This document shows, piece by piece, positions 7,944-17,050 of a stretch of 64,000 nucleotides of DNA (position 1 is the stretch's first letter; each line of letters begins with the position of its first letter). Under the pieces are notes generated by a model. That model did not search any database, was not told where the DNA came from, and saw only the letters and a program-made list of their open reading frames with translations. This DNA is from G965261775 sp965261775 (lineage in GTDB: Bacteria > Pseudomonadota > Gammaproteobacteria > Eutrophobiales > Eutrophobiaceae), in the NCBI GenBank assembly GCA_965261775.1, contig OZ253477.1:1550001-1614000 (forward strand). The letters run 5' to 3'. A program made the translations under genes and the position numbers.

Positions 7944-8264
7944 ATGCCTATTTACGAATATAAATGTCAACACTGCGGACATCAGCTCGAAATTCTGCAA
8001 AAAATCACAGAGCCCGCCGCGAAAACCTGCCCGGAATGCCATCAGGACAACCTGCAAAAACTGGTTTCGGCGGCGATGTTCAAACTGAAGGGAAGTGGCT
8101 GGTACGAGACCGATTTCAAAGATAAAAAACCGAAACCGGACAAGAAAGGAGAGGACAGCGATACGAAAAAAACGACCGCGGATAAGCCAGACTCCGGCAA
8201 GGGCGACAAAACCTCGGAGGACAAATCGAAAAAGCCTTCCGCTAAAGAAACGGATTCCTCTTGA
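7944..8264 (+). CDS. FmdB-family zinc-ribbon protein
   Basis: 106 residues from ATG 7944, chosen because GGAG lies 9 bases upstream and the family always begins MPIYEYxC. Two zinc-binding knuckles are visible (C8-x2-C11 and C29-x2-C32), then KGSGWYETDFK, and a long Lys/Asp/Ser-rich, probably disordered tail. Family knowledge: these putative regulatory proteins often precede aspS in proteobacteria, as here. The molecular role is not established. Confidence 0.85.
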   Translation: MPIYEYKCQHCGHQLEILQKITEPAAKTCPECHQDNLQKLVSAAMFKLKGSGWYETDFKDKKPKPDKKGEDSDTKKTTADKPDSGKGDKTSEDKSKKPSAKETDSS

Positions 8265-8360
8265 ACCGTTGCCTCTTATCCCGACAGACCCCGATTAAAG
8301 TTGCATAAACAACGGTTGCCCCGTAAGATCCTGCCTTTTTCAAACCGAATGAAAACCCCT

Positions 8361-10139
8361 ATGCGCAGTCATTATTGCGGGAAACTAAACGGTCACCATA
8401 TTGATCAGGAAATTCAACTCTGTGGCTGGGTTCATCGGCGTCGCGATCACGGTGGTGTAATCTTCATTGACCTTCGTGATCGGGAAGGGATCGCGCAGAT
8501 TGTGTTTGACCCCTCTCGGGAAGAACCTTTCGCACTGGCCGACTCGCTGAGAAGTGAATTTGTCATCAGCGTCTCCGGCAAGGTGCGTCAGCGGCCTGAA
8601 GGCACGATCAACCCCGATATGCCAACCGGTGAAATTGAGGTGCTGTGCCATTCAATCACACTGTTAAACAAGGCAAAAACGCCGCCCTTCCCCCTGGACG
8701 ATGAACATGTCCACGATGACGTAAAATTAAAATACCGCTATATTGACCTGCGCCGGCCCGTCATGCAGAAAAACCTTCGCCTCCGTTCTACCGTGGTTAA
8801 AAAACTGCGTGAATTTCTGGACGGTTACGGTTTCCTGGATATTGAAACACCGATGTTGAGCAAAACAACGCCCGAAGGCGCCCGCGATTATCTGATACCC
8901 AGCCGGGTGTATCCCGGCCACTTTTTCGCGTTGCCACAATCACCTCAAATCTATAAACAGCTGCTGATGATGTCTGGCCTGGATCGCTACTATCAAATAG
9001 TGCGCTGTTTCCGTGATGAAGACTTACGCGCCGATCGGCAACCCGAGTTTACACAACTGGATATCGAAACTTCTTTTATGGATGAAGCGGCAATAGGCGC
9101 TCTGATGGAAAAGATGTTTCGCGACCTGTTCAGGGAAGTATTAGACGTTAAATTGATCGCCCCGTTTCCGCGTATGACGTATGCCGAGGCGCTGAGCCGT
9201 TTTGGCAGTGATCGGCCTGATCTCAGAAATCCACTGGAATTGCTTGATGTCGGCGACTTGATGCAGCAGGTTGACTTCAAGGTCTTCGCCGAACCGGCCA
9301 ATATGAAAGATGGACGGGTGGCTGCCCTGCGCCTGGCGGATGGTGGCAGGCTGTCGCGCAAACAGATTGACGACTATACGTCTTATGTCAGTCGCTTTGG
9401 CGCAAAGGGCCTGGCCTATATCAAAATCAATGACATCGGCAGCGGGAAAGATGGTTTACAATCCCCGATCCTTAAATTTTTACCGGATAATGTGGTCTCA
9501 AATATTATGCAACGCACACAGGCACAGACGGGAGATTTAATATTTTTCGGTGCGGATAAAACCAGGGTGGTCAATGACTCTCTCGGTGCGCTTCGCAATC
9601 GTCTCGGTCATGATCTGGGACTTTTGAAAAGCGAATGGGCACCGGTCTGGATTACTGATTTCCCTATGTTTGAATACCGGGAAAACCGCTGGGAGGCGCT
9701 GCATCATCCATTCACCTCGCCCGATACCGATGATATTGAGACTATCAGGAAGGCTCCGGACAAAGTCCTTTCACGCGCCTACGACCTGGTGCTCAACGGG
9801 GTAGAGCTCGGCGGAGGTTCAATCCGTATCCATAATACCGAAATGCAGTCGGCCATACTGGAACTGTTAGGCATGGAGGAGCAAGAAGCCCGCGCTAAAT
9901 TCGGATTTCTACTTGACGCTCTGGAATACGGTTGCCCGCCGCACGGCGGCATCGCCTTCGGCCTGGACCGCCTCGTGATGCTGATGGCCGGATGCGATAC
10001 CATTCGGGACGTGATCGCCTTTCCGAAAACGCAAACCGCAAGCTGCCTGTTGACCGACGCCCCTGCGGCGGCGGGCGCAAAACAGTTGCGTGAACTGGGG
10101 ATTAAATTAAAGTCAAACCGACCGGAGCAATCGTATTGA
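8361..10139 (+). CDS. aspS: Aspartyl-tRNA synthetase
   Basis: 592 residues from ATG 8361 (MRSHYCGKLNGHHI), close to the E. coli length of 590; an in-frame ATG at 8349 is possible, and neither has a strong ribosome site. The enzyme charges tRNA-Asp in the cytoplasm. The N-terminal OB-fold anticodon domain (CGWVHRRRDHGGVIFIDLRDREG) is followed by class II motif 1, motif 2 (FRDEDLRADRQPEFTQLD), the bacterial GAD insertion, and motif 3 (GIAFGLDRLVMLM). Whether it is discriminating or non-discriminating cannot be told by eye. Confidence 0.97.
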   Translation: MRSHYCGKLNGHHIDQEIQLCGWVHRRRDHGGVIFIDLRDREGIAQIVFDPSREEPFALADSLRSEFVISVSGKVRQRPEGTINPDMPTGEIEVLCHSITLLNKAKTPPFPLDDEHVHDDVKLKYRYIDLRRPVMQKNLRLRSTVVKKLREFLDGYGFLDIETPMLSKTTPEGARDYLIPSRVYPGHFFALPQSPQIYKQLLMMSGLDRYYQIVRCFRDEDLRADRQPEFTQLDIETSFMDEAAIGALMEKMFRDLFREVLDVKLIAPFPRMTYAEALSRFGSDRPDLRNPLELLDVGDLMQQVDFKVFAEPANMKDGRVAALRLADGGRLSRKQIDDYTSYVSRFGAKGLAYIKINDIGSGKDGLQSPILKFLPDNVVSNIMQRTQAQTGDLIFFGADKTRVVNDSLGALRNRLGHDLGLLKSEWAPVWITDFPMFEYRENRWEALHHPFTSPDTDDIETIRKAPDKVLSRAYDLVLNGVELGGGSIRIHNTEMQSAILELLGMEEQEARAKFGFLLDALEYGCPPHGGIAFGLDRLVMLMAGCDTIRDVIAFPKTQTASCLLTDAPAAAGAKQLRELGIKLKSNRPEQSY

Positions 10140-10172
10140 CTTGCCTGATACAAACCAAATGACCTGTTCGCC

Positions 10173-11246
10173 ATGATTGCCCGCGCCGCCACAACACATT
10201 CCTATAGCCTGACAAAGGAAGAAATACCTCCCACTGTTGTTGAAAAAATAAGCCCGGAGGAACAGACCAGACTGACCGCCGATATCAAGAAACGATTAAA
10301 ACAGCAGAATGCTGTTCTGGTTGCCCATTATTATACCGACCCGACCTTGCAGGACCTGGCCGACGAAACCATGGGCTGCGTTTCGGATTCACTTGAAATG
10401 GCGCGCTTTGGCCACGAGGCCGACGCCGACACCCTGGTCGTATGCGGGGTCAGATTCATGGGAGAAACCGCCAAGATACTGAATCCGGACAAACGGGTGC
10501 TAATGCCCGACCTGGAGGCTAACTGTTCCCTTGATCTGGGTTGCCCGGCAAACGAGTTTACCGCGTTTTGCGATGATCACCCCGACCATGTCGTCGTGGT
10601 CTATGCCAACACCAGCGCGGCAGTGAAGGCACGGGCTGACTGGATGGTCACATCGGGCAGCGCTGTCAATGTTGTCAAACAACTGACTGCCGAGGGTAAA
10701 AAAATCATCTGGGCACCGGACAAATATCTGGGAGATTACGTGCAAAAACAAACCGGAGCGGACATGCTACTCTGGCAGGGTGCCTGTGTCGTCCATGAAG
10801 AATTTAAAGGAAAAGAGCTGGAGGTCTTGCGCGGACAGCACCCCGAAGCGGCGGTACTGGTTCACCCCGAGTCACCCGCTTCGGTTATTGCACAGGCAGA
10901 TGTGGTCGGCTCGACGACAAACATCATTGAAGCCATAACAAGGATTGACACGAAGACGTTTATTATCGCAACGGATAAAGGCATCTTTCACAAGCTGCGG
11001 CAGGCGGCCCCCGACAAAACACTGATTGAAGCGCCGACCGCTGGCAAAGGCGCAAGCTGTATCAGTTGTGCACATTGCCCGTGGATGGCGATGAACACGT
11101 TGCACAAACTGGCACAGGTACTGGAAACCGGCGAAAACGAGATCACCGTTGACAGGGAAACCGTCAAACGCGCCAGCGTCTCGATACAACGCCTGCTTGA
11201 TTTTACCCGGGACAACCCGGTTACCGGTCTGGCCAACGATGCTTGA
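10173..11246 (+). CDS. nadA: Quinolinate synthase
   Basis: 357 residues. It condenses iminoaspartate with dihydroxyacetone phosphate to quinolinate, the first dedicated part of NAD synthesis, using a 4Fe-4S cluster. The expected three ligand regions are present: ANCSL (C118), GACVVH (C205) and CISCAHCPWM (C296/C299/C302, with C299 the likely ligand). The HYYTDPTLQDLAD start of the fold is clear. No nadB or nadC is nearby. The downstream hydrolase begins within its last codons or just after. Confidence 0.96.
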   Translation: MIARAATTHSYSLTKEEIPPTVVEKISPEEQTRLTADIKKRLKQQNAVLVAHYYTDPTLQDLADETMGCVSDSLEMARFGHEADADTLVVCGVRFMGETAKILNPDKRVLMPDLEANCSLDLGCPANEFTAFCDDHPDHVVVVYANTSAAVKARADWMVTSGSAVNVVKQLTAEGKKIIWAPDKYLGDYVQKQTGADMLLWQGACVVHEEFKGKELEVLRGQHPEAAVLVHPESPASVIAQADVVGSTTNIIEAITRIDTKTFIIATDKGIFHKLRQAAPDKTLIEAPTAGKGASCISCAHCPWMAMNTLHKLAQVLETGENEITVDRETVKRASVSIQRLLDFTRDNPVTGLANDA

Positions 11247-11260
11247 GATGGGTAAGCCTG

Positions 11261-11887
11261 TTGCCCACTAAAATTATTTTGATCCACGGCTTGTGGATGA
11301 CCGGCGTGGATATGCTTTTGCTACAAAAGCGTTTCAACAAAGATGGCTATGCAACAGAGCGGTTTCGATATCGCAGCACATCTTGTTCACCGGTGGAAAA
11401 TTCGCACCGTCTGGCCGGAATGCTCGACTCGACCACGGCGGATTCGATCCATTTTATCTGCCACAGTCTGGGCGGTCTTATTTTACGTCATTATTTAAAC
11501 CTGTACCCATCGGCAAAACCCGGTCGAGTGGTCATGCTGGGCACACCAAATAAGACGTGTCAGGCGGCCAAAACCCTGTCCGGTTGGCCAGGAGGTTCTT
11601 TTTTACTGGGTAAAAGTACCTGCCAGGGACTGCTCGGCCCCCTGCCCGAATGGAACGCGAAACAAGAACTTGGCATTATCGCAGGGGATATGCATCTCGG
11701 CCTGGGGCGGCTTATACCCGGCATCCCGAGGCCTGGCGACGGCACCGTGTCCGTTGATGAAACCCGACTGGAAGGCATGCGGGATCATATTACAATACAC
11801 GCGTCGCATGGTGGCCTGCTGATCTCTAGAAAGGCCTTTGCACAGGCCCGACATTTTATCCGGCACGGCCGCTTCATGCGCGTTTAG
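11261..11887 (+). CDS. Alpha/beta-hydrolase, lipase-like
   Basis: About 208 residues from TTG 11261; a TTG at 11243 overlapping nadA is the alternative. The oxyanion region is HGLWMTG, the nucleophile elbow is CHSLGG (Ser), a likely acid lies in PGDGTVSVDET, and the His is in HASHGGLL, so a complete catalytic triad is present. The pattern resembles small esterases/lipases of the PGAP1-like group. No signal peptide is seen, so it is probably cytoplasmic. Substrate unknown. Confidence 0.75.
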   Translation: MPTKIILIHGLWMTGVDMLLLQKRFNKDGYATERFRYRSTSCSPVENSHRLAGMLDSTTADSIHFICHSLGGLILRHYLNLYPSAKPGRVVMLGTPNKTCQAAKTLSGWPGGSFLLGKSTCQGLLGPLPEWNAKQELGIIAGDMHLGLGRLIPGIPRPGDGTVSVDETRLEGMRDHITIHASHGGLLISRKAFAQARHFIRHGRFMRV

Positions 11888-11920
11888 AACTGCGCCTGGA
11901 CAATCGGTTTTATCGTCTGT

Positions 11921-12142
11921 AAAGTCGCCTTACAGCACCCTGCCATATTCCCTGAAAAACTGGCGCAAGGGCATATTCTTTCCTGGAGTAATGAAGGCGA
12001 TATCGTGCTTGATCCCCTATGTGGGAACGGAATAACAGGCAAGATGGCCAAGCTCAACAACCGTCCATGGGCTGGTATTGACATATCCAGAGAATACATA
12101 AAAATCGCAAAAGAACATATGGAGTTGCCGATGATACTGTAA
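11921..12142 (+). pseudogene. C-terminal remnant of a DNA methyltransferase
   Basis: A 73-codon open stretch without a start reads QHPAIFPEKLAQGHILSWSN, GDIVLDPLCGNGITGKMAKL and WAGIDISREYIKIAKEHM, then stops. This is the end of a beta-class (N4/N6) DNA methyltransferase with motif I (usually DPFxGSGTT) altered to DPLCGNGIT. The upstream target-recognition part and the catalytic PPY motif are missing. It fills most of the gene-free stretch 11888-12236. Confidence 0.75.
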
Positions 12143-12170
12143 CGGTCTGGCTTATTGGGAAAAATTAAAC

Positions 12171-12200
12171 TTGGGATGTGCCTGTTACTAGATGTAAAAT
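12171..12200 (+). promoter_or_regulatory. Possible promoter upstream of the small ORF at 12237
   Basis: TTGGGA at 12171-12176 and TAAAAT at 12195-12200 with 18 bases between. Reasonable hexamers, but no other support. Confidence 0.3.
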
Positions 12201-12236
12201 GCGTGGATATACTCTCCAGCGGAGATAAACATAAGC

Positions 12237-12560
12237 ATGGGATACAATATATACCACTGCGGACTACCGGTCGTTGAGTTTGCACTTAATCAAGTGCAGC
12301 AAAGAGGATTCAATCCGTCAACCAGACCGCCTCCTGTGCAGAACAGAGACAGGCAAGAGGGCACCGAAAGGCAAACAGTTTCAAAAGAAAAGACCCTGAA
12401 TAAGGAACTCCTTTCACGGGCCCTGTTTGCCGGAAACGATTTATTGTCGGCATCACAGCAAAAACAGGTGCTGACGATAACCACCGCGATACAAGAGATT
12501 TTATTTGCGAAAATTGCAATACCGGGCCGGGCAGATTCAAGAACAGTCACGCCTGTTTAA
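12237..12560 (+). CDS. Hypothetical protein, 107 aa
   Basis: The frame opens with MGYNIYHCGLPVVEFALNQ and is hydrophilic after residue 25, with a helical Lys/Glu-rich middle (KEKTLNKELLSRALFAGNDLL). A possible promoter lies just upstream, but the only Shine-Dalgarno-like site (GGAG) is about 15 bases away. It sits between the methyltransferase scrap and yebC. I do not recognise it, and it may be non-coding. Confidence 0.35.
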   Translation: MGYNIYHCGLPVVEFALNQVQQRGFNPSTRPPPVQNRDRQEGTERQTVSKEKTLNKELLSRALFAGNDLLSASQQKQVLTITTAIQEILFAKIAIPGRADSRTVTPV

Positions 12561-12636
12561 AGGACATGTTCACTGACCTTGAGAAACACGAAAAATGACG
12601 TCTCTTATTTAAACGATTTAATCAAGCGAAGTCATC

Positions 12637-13407
12637 ATGGCCGGACACAGCAAATGGGCAAACATCCAACACCGCAAGGGTCGTCAGGATGAAAAGCGCG
12701 GGAAACTCTTCACAAAACTGATTCGTGAAATCACAGTCGCCGCGAAACTTGGCGGCGCCGACCCGGAGGGGAACCCGCGTCTGCGTGCCGCGATTGATAA
12801 TGCCTTGTCAAAAAATATGAGCAAGGGTAATATTAACCGCGCCATCAAAAACGGCACCGGTAGCGAGGCCGGCGACAGTAATGTCGCTGAAACCCGCTAT
12901 GAAGGTTATGGCCCGGGGGGGACAGCTATTATTGTCGATGCCATAACCGACAACAAAAACCGCACTGTCGCTGAAATACGCCATGTCTTTTCCCGCTATG
13001 GTGGTAAACTCGGCACCGACGGCTCAGTAGCTTATATGTTCACACAGGTAGGATTAATCGCTTATCCGGCGGAGACGGATGAAAACGCCATCATGGAAGC
13101 AGCTCTGGAAGCGGGCGCCGACGATGTGATCACATACCCCGATAATTCCATTGATGTCATCACCGCGCCAGACAATTTTTTTCAGGTGAAAGAATCCCTG
13201 TTTGCCGCAGGGCATCAACCCGAAAGCACCGAAATCACCCTGCGCACGGATAACAGCAACCCGATAGACAGAAAAAATATTGAAAGCCTTTTAAAACTGC
13301 TGGACACGCTTGAAGAACTGGACGATGTACAGAAAGTCTATTCCAATGCCGATATACCTGGTGACGTTCTGGCAGAGTTCAATATGGCCTGGACTGCCAA
13401 TGTCTGA
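12637..13407 (+). CDS. yebC: YebC/PmpR-family regulatory or translation factor
   Basis: 256 residues, starting MAGHSKWANIQHRKGRQDEKRGKLF, the invariant family start. The body carries the typical YEGYGPGG, DNKNRTVAEIRHVF and GSVAYMF stretches. It lies directly upstream of ruvC, the standard neighbourhood. Family knowledge: YebC proteins were described as transcription regulators and more recently as helping ribosomes through proline-rich stretches; which applies here cannot be read from the sequence. Confidence 0.95.
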   Translation: MAGHSKWANIQHRKGRQDEKRGKLFTKLIREITVAAKLGGADPEGNPRLRAAIDNALSKNMSKGNINRAIKNGTGSEAGDSNVAETRYEGYGPGGTAIIVDAITDNKNRTVAEIRHVFSRYGGKLGTDGSVAYMFTQVGLIAYPAETDENAIMEAALEAGADDVITYPDNSIDVITAPDNFFQVKESLFAAGHQPESTEITLRTDNSNPIDRKNIESLLKLLDTLEELDDVQKVYSNADIPGDVLAEFNMAWTANV

Positions 13408-13524
13408 TGAACAATGCCGACCAGGAGAGACATCAATGATCGGACAACATACAGAAGAGCTGTCGGACATTCGGTTACCCGATATCGGGGCTGGCACCAG
13501 ATGGAGAATCCGGGCGGTATCACC

Positions 13525-14046
13525 ATGACAACGAGAATCCTGGGCATTGACCCCGGTTCGCAGATTACCGGTTACGGCATTATTGATACCGGGAACAATC
13601 ATTCCATGCATATTGATAACGGGATCATTCGCGTGCAGGGGAAGAACATCGCTGAAAAACTGTGCCTTATCTATCGGGGTGTAACCGAATTGGTTACCAG
13701 ATTTGAACCGCAGGAAATGTCCATTGAAAAGGTCTTTATACACAAAAACGTGGATTCAGCGTTAAAACTCGGTCAGGCGCGCGGCGCCGCGATCACCGCT
13801 GCCGCCAATCTTGACCTTGCCATCTCTGAATACACGGCAAACCAGGTGAAACAAGCCACGGTAGGGAAAGGGCATGCCGCCAAACAACAGGTGCAGCACA
13901 TGGTGAGGATTTTGCTTAACCTCGATGAGGCGCCCTGTGCCGATGCGGCCGATGCCCTGGCGATCGCGCTCTGCCACGCCCATTCGCGCAAGAGTCTGTT
14001 AAACCTGAAAAATGTCACCGGCATCAGACACGGAAGACTGCAATGA
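13525..14046 (+). CDS. ruvC: Holliday junction resolvase RuvC
   Basis: 173 residues from ATG 13525, matching the E. coli length; an upstream extension in frame lacks family similarity. RuvC cuts Holliday junctions symmetrically on the RuvAB-bound complex. The acidic catalytic set is present: D7 in ILGIDPGSQITGYG, Glu in SIEKVFIHKN, and two Asp in CADAADALAIALCH. The stop overlaps the ruvA start (ATGA), so ruvCAB are translationally coupled. Confidence 0.96.
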   Translation: MTTRILGIDPGSQITGYGIIDTGNNHSMHIDNGIIRVQGKNIAEKLCLIYRGVTELVTRFEPQEMSIEKVFIHKNVDSALKLGQARGAAITAAANLDLAISEYTANQVKQATVGKGHAAKQQVQHMVRILLNLDEAPCADAADALAIALCHAHSRKSLLNLKNVTGIRHGRLQ

Positions 14047-14651
14047 TCGGATTTTTACGTGGCCGGATTATGCAAAAAAAACCGCCCCTGCTGTTACTGG
14101 ACGTGCAGGGAGTCGGTTATGAGATTCAGGCACCGATGACCACCTTTTATACCCTGCCCGGAAAAAATCATGATGTGGAGCTTTTTACACATCTCGTCAT
14201 CCGCGAAGATGCCCATACCCTGTTCGGGTTTGCTACGGAAAATGAGCGTCATCTTTTTCGTACCCTGATCAAAATAAACGGCGTCGGAGCCAAGATGGCG
14301 CTGACGATCCTGTCCGGTATTGAAGCGGATGAATTTGCCTTCTGTGTGCAGAATAATGATGTCACGCGTTTAATCGGATTACCCGGTGTCGGTAAAAAGA
14401 CGGCAGAAAGATTAATCGTTGAGATGCGCGACCGCCTTGATTCTTTAACGGAAATTTCGATAGGCGCGGGGACAGGTAACGCCACGCCGATCGATCGGAA
14501 TGACAGTCCGGTTGGAGAAGCTGTCAGCGCCCTGATAGCGCTGGGCTATAAACCGTCCGAAGCGAGTCAATGCGTATATAACATCGCTTCGGAAGACCTG
14601 GACAGTGAGGCGTTAATCCGTCAAGCACTTAAAAATCTGGCCAAAAAATAA
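14043..14651 (+). CDS. ruvA: Holliday junction DNA helicase subunit RuvA
   Basis: 202 residues. An OB-fold N-terminus (MIGFLRGRIMQKKPPLLLLD) is followed by the two helix-hairpin-helix motifs (LIKINGVGAKMAL and LIGLPGVGKKTAERL) and a C-terminal RuvB-contacting helix bundle. The tetramer holds the four-way junction and recruits RuvB. The ATG overlaps the ruvC stop. Confidence 0.97.
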   Translation: MIGFLRGRIMQKKPPLLLLDVQGVGYEIQAPMTTFYTLPGKNHDVELFTHLVIREDAHTLFGFATENERHLFRTLIKINGVGAKMALTILSGIEADEFAFCVQNNDVTRLIGLPGVGKKTAERLIVEMRDRLDSLTEISIGAGTGNATPIDRNDSPVGEAVSALIALGYKPSEASQCVYNIASEDLDSEALIRQALKNLAKK

Positions 14652-14760
14652 ATGCTTGCCATCATCCCCAAAACCAGGCATGACCTTATGGGCGTATCCA
14701 GAAATTTTAAATCGTCCGGTTGGCCTATTGAACCGTCCAGGGGGAAAACAGGCAACTGAT

Positions 14761-15807
14761 ATGGTTGAACGTAACGCGATCATTTCTCCCCGTGGTCTGA
14801 CGGACGACACCGCTGCGGATAGAACGTTACGCCCTAAAAAGCTGCGGGATTATCTCGGGCAGGCAACTGTCCATGAACAGATGGGAGTCTTTATCAGCGC
14901 CGCTAGACGACGGGCGGAGTCGCTGGATCATGTCTTGATCTTCGGCCCTCCGGGGCTGGGGAAAACCACGCTGGCATATATCATCGCCAATGAAATGAAC
15001 GTTAATATGCGACAAACCTCCGGGCCGATACTGGAGCGCCCGGGCGATCTGGCCGCCCTATTGACAAATCTGGAGCCCAACGATGTACTTTTCATTGATG
15101 AGATCCATCGTCTGAGCCCGGTGGTTGAAGAAATACTGTATCCTGCGATGGAAGATTACCAGATTGACATCATGATCGGTGAAGGCCCGGCGGCCCGGGC
15201 GATAAAGCTGGATATACCGCCATTCACGCTAGTTGGCGCAACCACCCGCGCTGGTCTGCTGACATCACCATTACGCGACCGCTTCGGCATCATACAGCAC
15301 CTTGAATTTTATTCCATGGAAGAGCTGACCGAGATCGTGAAACGTTCCGCAAACATTCTCGAAATAGAGGTTGAACAGCAGGGTGCCGTTGAGATTGCGA
15401 CACGCTCCCGCGGCACGCCGCGCATCGCTAACCGGCTATTGCGCCGGGTACGGGATTATGCCCAGATAAAAGCCGATGGTATTATCAAAAAAGATATCTC
15501 CAGAAAGGCGCTGGATATGCTCAATGTTGATGCACACGGATTCGATACGATGGATCGAAAATTATTACTTGCGATACTGGAAAAATTTGACGGCGGACCG
15601 GTAGGTATTGACAGCCTGGCCGCCGCCATCAATGAAGAACGGGATACTATTGAAGATGTTCTGGAACCGTATTTAATCCAGCAGGGTTTTATAATGCGTA
15701 CCTCCCGAGGTCGGATCGCGACGCGAAAAGTCTGGTTGCATTTCGGTCTTGAAGCCCCGAAAAATATATCTCAATGTCCTGATCTGTTTGGCAATAATGG
15801 TATATAA
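14761..15807 (+). CDS. ruvB: Holliday junction branch-migration ATPase RuvB
   Basis: 348 residues from ATG 14761; a longer frame back to 14656 carries non-conserved sequence. Walker A is FGPPGLGKTTLA, Walker B LFIDEIHRL, sensor/arginine finger TTRAGLLTSPLRDRFG, and the C-terminal winged helix ends near QQGFIMRTSRGRIAT. It forms hexameric motors on both sides of RuvA. Confidence 0.97.
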   Translation: MVERNAIISPRGLTDDTAADRTLRPKKLRDYLGQATVHEQMGVFISAARRRAESLDHVLIFGPPGLGKTTLAYIIANEMNVNMRQTSGPILERPGDLAALLTNLEPNDVLFIDEIHRLSPVVEEILYPAMEDYQIDIMIGEGPAARAIKLDIPPFTLVGATTRAGLLTSPLRDRFGIIQHLEFYSMEELTEIVKRSANILEIEVEQQGAVEIATRSRGTPRIANRLLRRVRDYAQIKADGIIKKDISRKALDMLNVDAHGFDTMDRKLLLAILEKFDGGPVGIDSLAAAINEERDTIEDVLEPYLIQQGFIMRTSRGRIATRKVWLHFGLEAPKNISQCPDLFGNNGI

Positions 15808-15937
15808 TTCCCTCACAAAGCTTACCCGGCATGTATTACGTAGCATGTTTCAGAGTCAAAATGACCCCGTTTTAACGTGGTGACTTTAACAACCGCACTG
15901 ATACCGGAACCTGTTGAATGAGAAGGAGATTAGGTAA

Positions 15938-16624
15938 ATGACAGCAGATTATTCGTTACTTGACTTGATTTTAAATGCGAGCCTGTTGGTCCAGTGCGTG
16001 ATGGTAGCACTGATACTGGCCTCCGTTACTTCATGGACTATGATTTTTAACAAGCGCACCGTCCTGAAAAAGGCAGTTGAGGACGCGAATCTGTTTGAAA
16101 AACGGTTCTGGGCAGTTGAAGACTTAAAACCGCTTTATACCCGGATTAACAGCGCCCGTTATGACGCCAGTGGCATGGAAAAGATCTTTGAGGCCGGTTT
16201 TAAGGCCTTTGACCGTCTGGCAAAACAGGAAGGGATCGTCCCGGATGCCATTATTGAAGCATCTCAACGTTCAATGCGGATTGCCATGAACAAGGAAGTG
16301 GATTATCTGGAAACAAACCTGTCTTTTTTGGCGACGGTCGGTTCCACCAGCCCATACATCGGCCTGTTTGGGACGGTATGGGGCATTATGAACAGTTTTC
16401 AGGCATTAGGAAATGTGCAACAGGCGACCATCTCTATGGTAGCGCCCGGTATTAGTGAAGCGTTAATTGCCACGGCCATGGGTCTGTTTGCTGCTATACC
16501 GGCGGTCATTGCTTACAATCGCTATTCTTATGATGTTGAACGTCTGATAAACCACTATGACAACTTTACCGAAGAATTTTCGGCAATTCTGCACAGACAT
16601 GCTCACAGAGTTGACACTTCATGA
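15938..16624 (+). CDS. tolQ: Tol-Pal inner-membrane protein TolQ
   Basis: 228 residues, with a strong AAGGAG site upstream. Three membrane segments are visible: near residues 12-32, and the pair at about 130-155 and 165-190 (TVGSTSPYIGLFGTVWGIM, ISEALIATAMGLFAAIPAVIAYN). Family knowledge: with TolR it forms a proton-driven motor that powers TolA during cell constriction. The stop overlaps the tolR start (ATGA). Confidence 0.96.
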   Translation: MTADYSLLDLILNASLLVQCVMVALILASVTSWTMIFNKRTVLKKAVEDANLFEKRFWAVEDLKPLYTRINSARYDASGMEKIFEAGFKAFDRLAKQEGIVPDAIIEASQRSMRIAMNKEVDYLETNLSFLATVGSTSPYIGLFGTVWGIMNSFQALGNVQQATISMVAPGISEALIATAMGLFAAIPAVIAYNRYSYDVERLINHYDNFTEEFSAILHRHAHRVDTS

Positions 16625-17046
16625 GACAACGCACCCGTAAACGTCCAATGTCCGAAATCAATGTCGTGCCCTACATTGATGTGATGCTGGTATTGCTGAT
16701 TATCTTTATGGTGACCGCGCCCCTGTTAAGCCAGGGCGTCAGGGTTGATCTGCCTGAAGCGCCAGCAGCGCCATTACCTCCCAGTGAAAAAGTGCCGGTG
16801 ATCGTTAATATCGATAAACGTGGAAGCCTGTTTATTAACTATGGTAACGACCAGGATAAACCCATCAGCCCGGAAGACCTGATTATCCGCGTCAGCGCCT
16901 TGCTAAAGTATCAACCGGGGACCCCGGTGCTCGTCGGCGGCGATGCGGATATCCCTTATGGGCGTGTCATACAGGTCATGACTCTGTTACAAAAGGCCGG
17001 CACACCCTCGGTTGGAATGATGACGGAGCCCCCACCGGAAAAATAA
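16621..17046 (+). CDS. tolR: Tol-Pal inner-membrane protein TolR
   Basis: 141 residues. A single N-terminal membrane helix contains the proton-path aspartate (VVPYIDVMLVLLIIFMVTAPL) and is followed by a periplasmic ExbD/TolR domain. It ends 4 bases before tolA. The motor role with TolQ is from family knowledge. Confidence 0.96.
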   Translation: MRQRTRKRPMSEINVVPYIDVMLVLLIIFMVTAPLLSQGVRVDLPEAPAAPLPPSEKVPVIVNIDKRGSLFINYGNDQDKPISPEDLIIRVSALLKYQPGTPVLVGGDADIPYGRVIQVMTLLQKAGTPSVGMMTEPPPEK

Positions 17047-17050
17047 TGTC

